Shown here in pieces: positions 44,574-53,731 of a stretch of 64,000 bases of DNA. The notes beneath the pieces were generated by a model. The model was not told where the DNA came from and did no database searches. It worked only from the letters and a program-made list of their open reading frames with translations. A program made the position numbers and the translations under genes. Every line of letters begins with the position of its first letter. The first letter of the stretch is position 1. Source of the stretch: JAFIEN01 sp051859505. GTDB lineage: Bacteria; Pseudomonadota; Alphaproteobacteria; Rhodobacterales; Rhodobacteraceae. The DNA is taken from positions 5,292 to 69,291 of the forward strand of contig JBHYFN010000017.1 in the NCBI GenBank assembly GCA_051859505.1, in the 5' to 3' direction.

Positions 44574-45980
44574 TCAGCCCGGCGCGATCCGGGCCCGCAC
44601 TTCGGCGGCGAAATCCTCGCCGCGCTGTTCGAAATTGTCATATTGGTCGAAACTGGCCGCCGCCGGGGCCAGCAGGACCACCTCGCCCGGGGCCGCCTCG
44701 GCGATGGCGCGTTCGACGGCGCGGGCCATGGTGGAACAGACCTCGGCCTCGATCCCCTTGAGGTGCAGCGCGAAACCCGCCGCCTCGCGCCCGATGACAT
44801 AGGCCTTGACCACCCGGTCCATCCGCCCCTCGAGCGCGGCAAGCCCGCCTTCCTTTTCCAGCCCGCCGCAGATCCAGCGGATCCGGTCGAACGCGGCCAG
44901 CGCCTTGATCGCGGCATCGACATTGGTGGCCTTGCTGTCATTGACGAAGACCACGCCGCCGGCCTCGGCGATGCGCTGGCTGCGATGGGGAAGGCCCGCG
45001 AAGCTGGCAAGTGCTGCCTCGATCACCCGCGGGCCAAGGCCCAGCGCGCGGGCCACGGCATAGGCGGCGCAGGCATTCTGGTGGTTGTGGCTGCCCGGCA
45101 GGCCGGTCACGCCGCGCAGGTCGATCGAGGCCAGTTGCCGGCCCTGCCGCCATTCCGCCAGAAAGCCCTTGCGCGCCACGACCGACCAGGCGGCGCCTTC
45201 AAGCTTGCGGGTGACGGAGAGGCCGATCACCCGATCATCCTGCGGCCCTTCGGCCAGCTGGTTGGCCAGATAGCGGCCCTCGGGCTCGTCCAGCCCGATC
45301 ACCGCCCGGTCCGGCCCGCCCTCGGCGAAGAGCCGGCGCTTGGCCGCGAAATAGCCGCCCGGGCCTCCGTGGCGGTCAAGATGGTCGGGCGACAGGTTGG
45401 TGAAGACCGCGATATCGGGGGTCAGGGCGCGGGCAAGCTCGGTCTGGTAGGAGGACAGTTCGAGGACGACGACCGACCCGTCTTCGGGCGGGTCGATGTC
45501 AAGCACGCCGCGCCCGATATTGCCGGCCAGCTGCGCGGGACGGCCCGCCTCGGTCAGGATGTGGTGGATCAGGGCGGCGGTGGTGGATTTGCCGTTCGAG
45601 CCGGTCACCGCGACGATGCGGGGCGGGGTGTCGAAGGCGGCCCAGTCCGCGGTGGCGCAGGAGCGGAAGAACAGCCCGATGTCATTGTCGACCGGCACGC
45701 CGGCGGCCCAGGCGGCGGCGATCACCGGATGGGGCGCGGGATAGAGATGCGGGATCCCCGGCGAGGTGACAAGAAGCGCCACATCGGCGAAGGCGCCCGC
45801 GCGGGTCAGATCGGTCACGGCCAGCCCTTCGACGGCGGCCGTGGCGCGGGCCTCGGGGCTGTCGTCCCAGAGAAGCGGCTCGGCCCCGCCCGCCGCCAGC
45901 GCCGCCGCCGTCGCCCGCCCCGTCCGCCCGAGGCCGAGCACCGCCACCCGGCGGCCCGCATAGCCCTGCACTGGAATCAT
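44574..45980 (-). CDS. murD: UDP-N-acetylmuramoylalanine--D-glutamate ligase
   Basis: This is a 468-aa Mur ligase with an N-terminal Rossmann domain (VAVLGLGRTGRATA), ATP loop VAVTGSNGKSTTAALI, NLSPDHLDRHGG, and the C-terminal VFVNDSKATNVDAAIKAL typical of MurD. It adds D-Glu to UDP-MurNAc-L-Ala in the cytoplasm. It is the last mra/mur gene on the minus strand here; ftsW and murG do not follow. The 192-bp gap before it holds repeat copy E. Confidence 0.96.
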   Translation of the reverse strand: MIPVQGYAGRRVAVLGLGRTGRATAAALAAGGAEPLLWDDSPEARATAAVEGLAVTDLTRAGAFADVALLVTSPGIPHLYPAPHPVIAAAWAAGVPVDNDIGLFFRSCATADWAAFDTPPRIVAVTGSNGKSTTAALIHHILTEAGRPAQLAGNIGRGVLDIDPPEDGSVVVLELSSYQTELARALTPDIAVFTNLSPDHLDRHGGPGGYFAAKRRLFAEGGPDRAVIGLDEPEGRYLANQLAEGPQDDRVIGLSVTRKLEGAAWSVVARKGFLAEWRQGRQLASIDLRGVTGLPGSHNHQNACAAYAVARALGLGPRVIEAALASFAGLPHRSQRIAEAGGVVFVNDSKATNVDAAIKALAAFDRIRWICGGLEKEGGLAALEGRMDRVVKAYVIGREAAGFALHLKGIEAEVCSTMARAVERAIAEAAPGEVVLLAPAAASFDQYDNFEQRGEDFAAEVRARIAPG

Positions 45981-46057
45981 CGCCCGCCTCCTCTTTCGCC
46001 CGAGACTTAGAGCATGTTGCGCAAGAGTGGGAACCGGTTTCGCCGCGGAAAGGGCGG

Positions 46058-46115
46058 AGGGGGGCGCTGCCCCCCGGCCTTCGGCCTCCCCCCGGGATAT
46101 TTGGGAACAAAAGAA
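46058..46115 (-). repeat. Intergenic repeat element copy E (minus orientation)
   Basis: On the minus strand CTTCTTTTGTTCCCAAATAT starts 58 bp after the stop of the TPR gene and continues into GC-rich arms ending CAGCGCCCCCC. It separates the TPR gene from murD within the cell-wall cluster, so it may reduce read-through to murD. Confidence 0.88.
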
Positions 46116-46172
46116 GCTGAAGAGGGAGAGGGGCGGGGGGCGGGTGTGTGGGCGGGTGTGCGGGCGGGGCGG

Positions 46173-47291
46173 TCAGTTGTCCGGCTGGTCCTGCCGGTCG
46201 GGCGGCAGGCGGCTGAGGGCGCGGTCGATGTCGCGCAGGAGCGCGCTGGCCTGCAGCGTGGCGGGATGCGAGGGGCCGAAGTGGCGCTGGAACATCTCGG
46301 CGGCGAGCGCCGCCTCGGGCCGGGCGGCGGCGGGGCGGTCGGCCTCGGCCAGGGCGAGGGCGAGATTGAGATGGGCCGCGGCCGTGTTCGGGTGGTCGGG
46401 GCCCAGAGCCGCTCCGGTGACGGAGATCACCTCGACCAGCAGGGCAAGGGCCTCGTCGATCCGCCCCTGCAACAGGATCGCGATCGCCAGATCGTTGAGC
46501 GTGGCAGCATGGGCCGGGTGATCGGCGGGCAGGGTCGCGGCCTCGAGGGCGGCGGCCTCGCGCAGGATCGCCTCGGCCTTTGCGCCGTCCTGGCGCTGCA
46601 GGTGGAGGCTGGCGAGGGTGAACAGGAGTGCGGCCAGATCCTCGGGCGCGAGGTCGGGCGTGTCGCGGGCCTGTGCGACCACCTCTTGCAATGCGCTTTC
46701 GGCCGGAGCCAGGAGCCCCAGCGAGGCCAGGATGCGGGCGTGATTGGCGCGCCAGATCAGAACCTCGCGGTGGTCGGGGCCGAAGGCCTCGGTCCCGATC
46801 CGGCGGGCCTCTTCGGCGTGGTAGAGGGCCATCGGCCGGTCGGCGATCTGCAGGTAGAGGAGCGAGAGGTTGTCATGCGCGAGGCCGAGCGCGAGCGGAT
46901 CGGGGACGGGGTCGCCTTCGATCAGGGCGAGGGCGGCGCGGAAGGTGGCAAGGGCCTCTTGCGGGTTGCCGGCCTCTTGCTGGGCGGAGCCGAGCCAGCC
47001 CAGCAGGCTGACTTCGTCGAGCGCGGCCAGCACATCGGGCGGGGAGTCGCGGTGGAGGGTGGCGAAGACATGGGCGGCCTCGGTGAACCGGCCCGCGAGA
47101 TAGAGGGCCTGGCCCTGGTTCAGCCGGGCCTGCGCCTCGGGGGCGTCCAGGGCGGCGGGTGGGGGCGTGGGGTCGGGGGCCGTCGTTTCGGGGGCGGTCG
47201 TTTCGGGGGCTTCGGCCTGCGCGGGGGTGGGCAGGAGCGGGGCGTTGCCGATGGCAAGCGCGAGCGCGAGGGGGGCGAACCCGATCCGCAT
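46173..47291 (-). CDS. Exported tetratricopeptide-repeat protein
   Basis: This 372-aa protein has a signal peptide (MRIGFAPLALALAIGNAPLLPTPAQA), a Thr/Pro-rich linker, and then about six to seven TPR-like repeats of the kinesin-light-chain/TPR_10-12 type (for example GPDHREVLIWRANHARILASLGL and LPADHPAHAATLNDLAIAILLQ). ATG 47291 has AAGGG upstream; a GTG 15 bases earlier is unlikely. It sits between mraY and murD in the same direction, which is unusual for this cluster. It may be an envelope scaffold; no enzymatic motif is seen. Confidence 0.82.
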   Translation of the reverse strand: MRIGFAPLALALAIGNAPLLPTPAQAEAPETTAPETTAPDPTPPPAALDAPEAQARLNQGQALYLAGRFTEAAHVFATLHRDSPPDVLAALDEVSLLGWLGSAQQEAGNPQEALATFRAALALIEGDPVPDPLALGLAHDNLSLLYLQIADRPMALYHAEEARRIGTEAFGPDHREVLIWRANHARILASLGLLAPAESALQEVVAQARDTPDLAPEDLAALLFTLASLHLQRQDGAKAEAILREAAALEAATLPADHPAHAATLNDLAIAILLQGRIDEALALLVEVISVTGAALGPDHPNTAAAHLNLALALAEADRPAAARPEAALAAEMFQRHFGPSHPATLQASALLRDIDRALSRLPPDRQDQPDN

Positions 47292-47409
47292 GTGGCACCC
47301 TTTCACCCGTGACCGTGACCGTGACCTGAGGCCCCTGCCCCGCAGTTGCGTCCCGGACCTTGCGACCCTGAGCCTAGACCCGGGCCTGCCCCCCGGCAGC
47401 CCTCCCGCC

Positions 47410-48492
47410 TCAGCGCACCTTGAGCGTGGCCAGGCCGATCATCGCGAGGATCAGGGCGATGATCCAGAAGCGGATCACGATCTGCGGCTCGGCCCAGCCC
47501 TTCTTTTCGTAGTGGTGATGGATCGGCGCCATCAGGAAGACGCGCTTTCCGGTGCGCTTGAAATAGGCAACCTGGATGATGACCGAGAGCGCCTCGACCA
47601 CGAAGAGGCCGCCGACGATGGCCAGCACGATCTCGTGCTTGGTGGCGACCGCAATGGCGCCCAGAGCGCCGCCCAGCGCCAGCGATCCGGTATCGCCCAT
47701 GAAGACGGCCGCGGGCGGCGCGTTGTACCACAGGAAACCAAGGCCGCCGCCGATCAGGCCTGCGCAGAAGACCATGATCTCGGCCGTGCCCGGCACGGCA
47801 TGGATGCCGAGGTCATTGGCGATGGAGGAGGAGCCCACGACATAGGTGATCACCCCGAAGGTGCCCGCCGCGATCATCACCGGCATGACGGCAAGCCCGT
47901 CCAGCCCGTCGGTCAGGTTCACCGCATTGGCCGCCCCCACGATCACGATCATCGCGAATGGCACGAAGAACCACGACAGGTTGAACAGCACATCCTTGAA
48001 GACCGGCACGGCCAGCTGGTTGGCCAGTTCCGCCGGGTGATAGGCGGCGGCCCAGTAGCTGGCGATGGCGGCGACCAGGAAGCCCGCGCCCAGCCGCAGC
48101 TTGCCCGAGACGCCGGCGGTCGTCTGCTTGCGGACCTTGGCGTAATCGTCGGCGAAACCGATCAGGGCGAAGGACAGCGTGACGAAGAGCAGCATCCAGA
48201 CGAAGGGATTGTCGAGCCGCGCCCAGAGCAGCGTCGAGGTCAGGAGCGCGCCGACGATCAGGAGGCCCCCCATCGTCGGCGTGCCGGCCTTGACGAAATG
48301 CCCCTCGGGCCCGTCAAGGCGGATCGGCTGGCCCTTGCCCTGGGTGCGGCGCAGGGCGTTGATCAGCGGCGGGCCGAAGACAAAGCCGAAGAACAGCGCC
48401 GTGAAGAACGCCCCCCCGGCCCGGAAGGTGATATAGCGGAACAGGTTGAAGAAATCCCCGCCCTCGGAAAAGGCCGTCAACCAGTATAGCAT
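47410..48492 (-). CDS. mraY: Phospho-N-acetylmuramoyl-pentapeptide transferase
   Basis: This 360-aa membrane enzyme makes lipid I from UDP-MurNAc-pentapeptide and undecaprenyl phosphate. It has about ten spans. FADDYAKVRKQTTAGVSGKLRLG would be the cytoplasmic loop (two Asp), with NAVNLTDGLDGLA, FMGDTGSLALGGALG and APIHHHYEKKGW (the HHH motif) in the family order. It is 3 bp from murF. Confidence 0.97.
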   Translation of the reverse strand: MLYWLTAFSEGGDFFNLFRYITFRAGGAFFTALFFGFVFGPPLINALRRTQGKGQPIRLDGPEGHFVKAGTPTMGGLLIVGALLTSTLLWARLDNPFVWMLLFVTLSFALIGFADDYAKVRKQTTAGVSGKLRLGAGFLVAAIASYWAAAYHPAELANQLAVPVFKDVLFNLSWFFVPFAMIVIVGAANAVNLTDGLDGLAVMPVMIAAGTFGVITYVVGSSSIANDLGIHAVPGTAEIMVFCAGLIGGGLGFLWYNAPPAAVFMGDTGSLALGGALGAIAVATKHEIVLAIVGGLFVVEALSVIIQVAYFKRTGKRVFLMAPIHHHYEKKGWAEPQIVIRFWIIALILAMIGLATLKVR

Positions 48493-48495
48493 CGC

Positions 48496-49941
48496 CTACC
48501 CTTCACCTTCGTCACGGGGCGCTCGTTGCCCCAGTTTGCGGATCGCGTCAACGAGAAGGCTGACCCGGCTGCCTTTCGATCCCTTGACCAGCACCACATC
48601 GCCGGCATCCACCAGCCGCGCGATATCGGGAAGAAAGGCCTCGGGCGTCTCGGCCCAGCGGCCGCGCCGGTCTTCGGGCAGGGCGCGGTGGAGGGCCTGC
48701 ATCCGGGGGCCGCAGCAATGGACGGTGGCGACGGCCTCCATCCCCGGCAGGCTGGCGAGGGCGGCGTGGAGCGCCGTCTCGTCCATGCCAAGCTCGAGCA
48801 TGTCGCCGAGGAAGGCGACGCGGCGGCCGCGGCCGACCCGGCCCACGCCATGCAGCGGCGCCGTGGCGGCGAAGACGGCGATCGAGGCGGCCATCGAGGC
48901 GGGATTGGCGTTGAAGGCGTCGTCGATCAGCTCGAAGGTCTCGCCCTCCTGGCCGCCCGACAGGAGGATCACCTCGCGCGCGCCGCGCCCCGAGGGCGGG
49001 GCCCAGTCGGCCAAAGCCAGAAGCGCGCGGGCCCGGTCCGCGCCCAGGGCCTGAACGACCGCCAGCACGCCCAGGGCATTCAGCGCGAAATGCCGCCCCT
49101 CGACCCCGAGCCGCAACAGGAAGGGCGTGCGCCAGGCGCGCCCCTGGCCGACCGTGGCGCCTTCGCGCAGGCGGATATCGGTCAGCCGGTGATGATTGGC
49201 GCGCGCCTCGCCGAAGGTGAGGATCCGGGCGCCCGCGGCACGGGCGGCGGCGCGCAGGATCGGGCTTTGGGGAATGTCGCCGTTCAGGACGGCCAGGCCG
49301 CCGGGTTCGAGGCCGGCGCAGATCGCGCCCTTCTCTTCGGCGATGGCCTCGATGCTGCCGAAGGCCTCGAGATGGGCGGCGCCCACGGTCGTCACCATCA
49401 CGACATGGGGCTGGGCCAGACGGGCCAGGGGGGCGATCTCGCCGGGGTGGTTCATGCCGATCTCGATCACCGCATAGTCGGTCTCGGCCGGCATCCGTGC
49501 GAGCGTGAGCGGGACGCCCCAGTGGTTGTTGTAGCTGGCCTCGGCGGCATGGGTGCGGCCCTGGGCGGCCAGCACGCGGGCCGTCATGTCCTTGGTCGAG
49601 GTCTTGCCGACCGAGCCGGTGATCGCCACGACCCGTGCGGAGGTTCGCGCGCGCGCGGCGCGGCCCAGGGCTTCGAGGGCGGGAAGGACCTCGGGGACGA
49701 TGAGGAGGGGCGCATCCTCGGGCAGATCCGGGGGGCGGTGGGAGACGAGCGCGGCGGCCGCGCCGGCGGCAAGGGCCCGGGCCACGAAGTCATGCCCGTC
49801 GCGCGCCGCCGAGAGGGCGACGAAGAGATCGCCGGGGGCGAGGGTCCGGGTGTCGATGGAAACGCCGGTCGCGACCCAGGGGCGGGTCGCGGTGCCGCCG
49901 GTGGCGCGGGCGGCGTCGTCGGAGGTCCAGAGCGGGGTCAT
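48496..49941 (-). CDS. murF: UDP-N-acetylmuramoyl-tripeptide--D-alanyl-D-alanine ligase
   Basis: This 481-aa Mur ligase has ATP loop VVAITGSVGKTSTKDM, YNNHWGVPLTLARMP, EIGMNHPGEIAPLA and the C-terminal DDAFNANPASMAASIAVF that marks MurF. It starts at ATG 49941, because an upstream in-frame extension would run into the inverted repeat 49976-50042 and encodes no conserved sequence. Confidence 0.96.
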   Translation of the reverse strand: MTPLWTSDDAARATGGTATRPWVATGVSIDTRTLAPGDLFVALSAARDGHDFVARALAAGAAAALVSHRPPDLPEDAPLLIVPEVLPALEALGRAARARTSARVVAITGSVGKTSTKDMTARVLAAQGRTHAAEASYNNHWGVPLTLARMPAETDYAVIEIGMNHPGEIAPLARLAQPHVVMVTTVGAAHLEAFGSIEAIAEEKGAICAGLEPGGLAVLNGDIPQSPILRAAARAAGARILTFGEARANHHRLTDIRLREGATVGQGRAWRTPFLLRLGVEGRHFALNALGVLAVVQALGADRARALLALADWAPPSGRGAREVILLSGGQEGETFELIDDAFNANPASMAASIAVFAATAPLHGVGRVGRGRRVAFLGDMLELGMDETALHAALASLPGMEAVATVHCCGPRMQALHRALPEDRRGRWAETPEAFLPDIARLVDAGDVVLVKGSKGSRVSLLVDAIRKLGQRAPRDEGEG

Positions 49942-49975
49942 GGTGCGGTGCCGGCGGGCAAGAGGTGAGAGGTTC

Positions 49976-50042
49976 GGGGGCGCGTGGGCTTTGCCCACCC
50001 TACCGGATGAGGGCGTAGGGTGGGCGAAGCCCACGCGCCCCC
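49976..50042. repeat. 67-bp near-perfect inverted repeat between murE and murF
   Basis: There are two 28-bp arms (49976-50003 and 50015-50042) with a single mismatch and an 11-bp loop. Each arm contains CGTGGGCTTTGCCCACCCTA or its counterpart. Each arm has an internal GTGGGC/GCCCAC symmetry. It would form a very stable hairpin in the murE-murF mRNA. Confidence 0.93.
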
Positions 50043-50068
50043 GGGGACGGGCCCTTCACCTCCGCCGC

Positions 50069-51562
50069 TCACCCCCGACCCTCGAGCGCGGCCACGGCGA
50101 TGCTGGCCTGTTCGGCATCGTCGAAGGGAAACACGTCGCCGCCGATGATCTGCCCGGTCTCATGCCCCTTGCCGCAGATCAGAAGCGCATCCCCCGGCCC
50201 CAGCCTGTCGACCCCGCGCAGGATCGCCTCGGCGCGGTCGCCCACCTCGCTGGCGACATCGCCGCCGCCGCCGGAAATCACCCCGTCCATCACCGCGGCC
50301 CGGATCGCGGCCGGATCCTCGTTGCGGGGATTGTCGTCGGTGACGATCACCACATCGGCATTCTCGGCCGCCGCCGCCCCCATCAGGGGCCGCTTGCCCC
50401 GGTCACGATCCCCGCCCGCGCCGATGATGGCGATGATCCGGCCCATCACATGCGGCCGCAGCGCGGCCAGCGCCGTGGCCACCGCATCGGGCGTATGGGC
50501 GTAATCGACAAAGACCGTGGCCCCGTTGCCGCGGGTGGCGACAAGCTCCATCCGTCCGCGCACCGAGGCCAGCCGGGTCAGCACGCCGAAGACCGCTGCC
50601 GGATCCTCTCCGGCCGCGATGACGAGGGCCGCGGCCAGAAGCACATTCTCGGCCTGGAACCCGCCGATCAGGCCCAGCGGCACCTGCCGCCCCACCCCCT
50701 GCCAGTCGAAGCGCAATTCCTGCCCCGCCGCCTCGAAGCGCTGGCCGGTCAGCCGCAGCCGCGCCTCGCGGTGGCGGCCCACGCCGATCACCTCCTGCCC
50801 GCGTTCGGCGGCGCGGGTGGCAAGCTCGCCCCCCGCCGGATCGTCGAGATTGACCGCGATGACCCCGTCCTCGGACAGCAGCCGCGAGAACAGCTCGGCC
50901 TTGGCCTCGAAATAGGCCTCCATCGTCGGATGGTAATCCAGATGGTCCTGCGAGAGGTTGGTGAACCCCGCCGCCGCGAGCCAGACGCCGTCAAGCCGGC
51001 GCTGGTCCAGCCCGTGGGACGAGGCCTCCATCGCCGCATGGGTGATCCCCGCCGCCGCCGCCTGCGCAAGCGCCTGGTGCAGCGTCACCGGATCGGGGGT
51101 GGTGTGGCGCAGGGGCGCGTGCCAATCCCCCTCGACCCCGGTGGTGCCGATATTGACGGCCCGGTGCCCCAGTTCCTGCCAGATCTGGCGGCAGAAGCTG
51201 GCAACCGATGTCTTGCCGTTGGTGCCGGTCACGGCGACGACCGTGGCGGGCTGCGCCCCGAACCACAGCGCCGCGGCGCGGGCGAAATCGGCGCGGGGAT
51301 CCTCGGTCACGATCAGCGCCACATCGCTGGCCGCCAGCACCTCGGCCGCCAGCACCGCACCATCGGCATCGGTCAGCACCGCCCGCGCCCCCGCCGCAAG
51401 CGCGGCCCCGATGAAGGCCGCGCCATGCAGCGTCGATCCGGGCAGCGCGGCAAAGAGCATGCCCTCGCGCACCGCGCGGCTGTCGGCGGTCAGCCCGCTG
51501 ACCGGGCCGTCCCGCCCCCCCTGTGCCGTCAGGCCAAGCTCGGCCAGAATCTTCTGCGTCAC
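50069..51562 (-). CDS. murE: UDP-N-acetylmuramoyl-tripeptide synthetase, meso-DAP type
   Basis: This 497-aa MurE has LTADSRAVREGMLFAALPG, ATP loop VAVTGTNGKTSVASF, SHGLDQRR, DYAHTPDAV and the DDNPRNEDP motif. The DNPR sequence selects meso-diaminopimelate, so the cell wall is DAP-type. GTG 51562 (TQKILAELGL) is preferred; GTG 51592, one base after the ftsI stop, would add ten residues and is possible. Confidence 0.95.
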   Translation of the reverse strand: MTQKILAELGLTAQGGRDGPVSGLTADSRAVREGMLFAALPGSTLHGAAFIGAALAAGARAVLTDADGAVLAAEVLAASDVALIVTEDPRADFARAAALWFGAQPATVVAVTGTNGKTSVASFCRQIWQELGHRAVNIGTTGVEGDWHAPLRHTTPDPVTLHQALAQAAAAGITHAAMEASSHGLDQRRLDGVWLAAAGFTNLSQDHLDYHPTMEAYFEAKAELFSRLLSEDGVIAVNLDDPAGGELATRAAERGQEVIGVGRHREARLRLTGQRFEAAGQELRFDWQGVGRQVPLGLIGGFQAENVLLAAALVIAAGEDPAAVFGVLTRLASVRGRMELVATRGNGATVFVDYAHTPDAVATALAALRPHVMGRIIAIIGAGGDRDRGKRPLMGAAAAENADVVIVTDDNPRNEDPAAIRAAVMDGVISGGGGDVASEVGDRAEAILRGVDRLGPGDALLICGKGHETGQIIGGDVFPFDDAEQASIAVAALEGRG

Positions 51563-51593
51563 GACTTCACCCAAGGGGCCGCCGGACCCCACC

Positions 51594-53375
51594 TCAGTTG
51601 CTCGAGAGGGTTACACCGTCCATGCGGGCAACTTCAACCTGGGGCCTGAGGCCAAGGAGCGGTGCCGTGCGCCGGATCATCTCGGCCGCGACGGGCACGG
51701 CGGTCCAGCCTGCCGTCCGGCGCGGCTCGGAGCCCGAGGTCTCGACCGGTTCGTCCAGCGTCACGATGATCACATAGGCCGGATCGCTGGCCGGAAAGAC
51801 CCCGGCGAAGGTGGCGATGACCTTGTCGGGATAATAGCCCCCGCCGGCCGCGCGCGGCTTGTCGGCGGTGCCGGTCTTGCCGCCCACCTCATAGCCCGGC
51901 ACCTCGCCCAGCGAGGCGGTGCCGCGGGTCACGACCTCGCGCATCATATGCGTCACCTGCCGCGAGACGGTTTCGCTGATCACCCGGGGGCCGTTCTGCG
52001 GCCCGTCCTGCTGCAGAAGCGTCGCATGGACCATGGTGCCGCCATTGACCATCGCCGCATAGCCCTGCGCCAGATGCAGGGGCGAGGTCGAGAGGCCGTG
52101 CCCGTAGGAGATCGTCAGCAACGAGATCTCGGACCAGTCGCGCGGCAGAAGCGGCGCGCCGGTCGGGGCCTCGATCATCTCGATCCGGGTGGCCTCGAGA
52201 AAGCCCAGACTGTCAAGGAAGGCGCGCTGGCGCGGGATCCCGATCTGCAGCGCGATCCGTGCCGTGCCGATGTTCGAGGATTTCACGAAGACATCCGTGA
52301 CCGAGAGCGAGGGACCGTAATTGCGGAAATCGCGGATCCGGAACCGGCCCCAGGTCAGCGGGCCGCGGGTGTCGATCTCGGTCTGGGGGTTCATCAGTCC
52401 GAGATCAAGCGCCTGGGCGATCGGAAACATCTTGAAGACCGAACCCAGCTCATAGACGCCCTGCAGCGCGCGGTTGAACAGCGGGCTGTCGCTCTGGTCG
52501 CCCGAAGTGGGCACGCGGGGGCGGTTGTTGGGGTCGAAATCCGGCAGGCTCGCCATCGCCAGGATCTCGCCGGTATGCACATCCATGATGATCGCCGAGG
52601 CGCCCTTGGCATTCATCAGGGTCATGCCGCCGTAAAGCACCTCTTCCATCGTGGCCTGAACCGTCAGGTCGATCGACAGGGCCAGCGGCTCGGGCTGGTC
52701 GGGGTCGCGCAGGCGGTTCTCGAAGAACCGCTCGACGCCGGCCACGCCGATCACCTCGGCGCTGTTCACCCCCTCGCGCCCGTAGCTTGCCCCGCCAAGG
52801 ATATGCGCCGCGATCGAGCCGTTGGGATAAAGCCGCATCTCGCGCGGGCCGAACAGGAGGCCGGGGTCGCCGATGTCATGCACGGCCTGCATCTGTTCGG
52901 GGCTGGCCTGCCGGCGCACCCAGACGAAGCGCCGCTCGCCGGTGAAATCGCGCAAGAGCCGCGCCTCGTCGAGATCGGGAAAGATCCGCGCCAGTTCGCG
53001 CGCGGCATGGGCCGGGTCGATCATCTGCGGCGGCTGGGCATAGATCGCATGGGTATCTATGTTCGTCGCCAGCACGCGGCCGTTGCGGTCCACGATATCG
53101 GCGCGAAAGCCGATGATCGGGTTGCCCGCCGCCGCCGCGCGGGGCAATTCGGCCTCGCCCCCGGCGATGACCGCCATCCGGCCGCCGATGGCCATGAAGG
53201 CCGCGAGCAGCATCACCCCCAGCATCAGAAGCCGCCCTTCGGCCCGAAGCCGGGCCTTGTCGCGCATCTCCTCGTGACGCAGGCGGATGTTCTCGGCCTC
53301 GATCGCATCGGGATTGTCGCCCTCGGCGCGCGCCTTGAGGATACGGGCAAGCGGGCGCAGCGGGCGGCGGGTCAT
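51594..53375 (-). CDS. ftsI: Peptidoglycan D,D-transpeptidase FtsI (PBP3)
   Basis: This 593-aa class B penicillin-binding protein has an N-terminal membrane anchor (~55-75, LLMLGVMLLAAFMAIGGRMA) and a pedestal with GFRADIVDRNGRVLATNID. The transpeptidase domain has the active serine in SVFK (Ser312), SSN (KSSNIGTARIAL) and KTG (VGGKTGTADKP). It is needed for septal cross-linking. Start ATG 53375 has GAGGAG upstream and overlaps the ftsL stop by four bases. Confidence 0.96.
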   Translation of the reverse strand: MTRRPLRPLARILKARAEGDNPDAIEAENIRLRHEEMRDKARLRAEGRLLMLGVMLLAAFMAIGGRMAVIAGGEAELPRAAAAGNPIIGFRADIVDRNGRVLATNIDTHAIYAQPPQMIDPAHAARELARIFPDLDEARLLRDFTGERRFVWVRRQASPEQMQAVHDIGDPGLLFGPREMRLYPNGSIAAHILGGASYGREGVNSAEVIGVAGVERFFENRLRDPDQPEPLALSIDLTVQATMEEVLYGGMTLMNAKGASAIIMDVHTGEILAMASLPDFDPNNRPRVPTSGDQSDSPLFNRALQGVYELGSVFKMFPIAQALDLGLMNPQTEIDTRGPLTWGRFRIRDFRNYGPSLSVTDVFVKSSNIGTARIALQIGIPRQRAFLDSLGFLEATRIEMIEAPTGAPLLPRDWSEISLLTISYGHGLSTSPLHLAQGYAAMVNGGTMVHATLLQQDGPQNGPRVISETVSRQVTHMMREVVTRGTASLGEVPGYEVGGKTGTADKPRAAGGGYYPDKVIATFAGVFPASDPAYVIIVTLDEPVETSGSEPRRTAGWTAVPVAAEMIRRTAPLLGLRPQVEVARMDGVTLSSN

Positions 53376-53731
53376 AGCGGCTCCTCGTCGGGATTGTAGA
53401 ACTGGGCCGAGACGTCGATCCCGCCCAGAAGCGGCCCCAGCGGTTCGGGCGGATGGGCGACCAGATCGACCCGGCCGAAGGCATCCGGCGTCATCGGCAG
53501 AAGGCCCAGCCGGTCGAAATTCAGCGTCGCCAGATCGCGCAGCCTGTCGGGGCGGTTCAGATAGGCCCATTCCGCGTTCAGCATCTTGAGCCGCGCCTCG
53601 GCGGCGCGGATCTCGGCATTGAGCGCGCGCACTTCGCGCAGCGCCGTCTGGGTGCGGTAATTCTCGCTATAGGCCCAGAAGGACAGGGCGATGACGGTGC
53701 AGGCCGCCAGAACATGCACAAAGCCCTTCAC
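53372..53731 (-). CDS. ftsL: Cell division protein FtsL
   Basis: This is a 119-aa bitopic protein. It has a short cytoplasmic start, one span (VLAACTVIALSFWAYSENY), then a coiled-coil region (TALREVRALNAEIRAAEARLKMLNAEW) and LNRPDRLRDLA. Position between rsmH and ftsI confirms FtsL. GTG start overlaps the rsmH stop (GTGA). Confidence 0.92.
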   Translation of the reverse strand: MKGFVHVLAACTVIALSFWAYSENYRTQTALREVRALNAEIRAAEARLKMLNAEWAYLNRPDRLRDLATLNFDRLGLLPMTPDAFGRVDLVAHPPEPLGPLLGGIDVSAQFYNPDEEPL

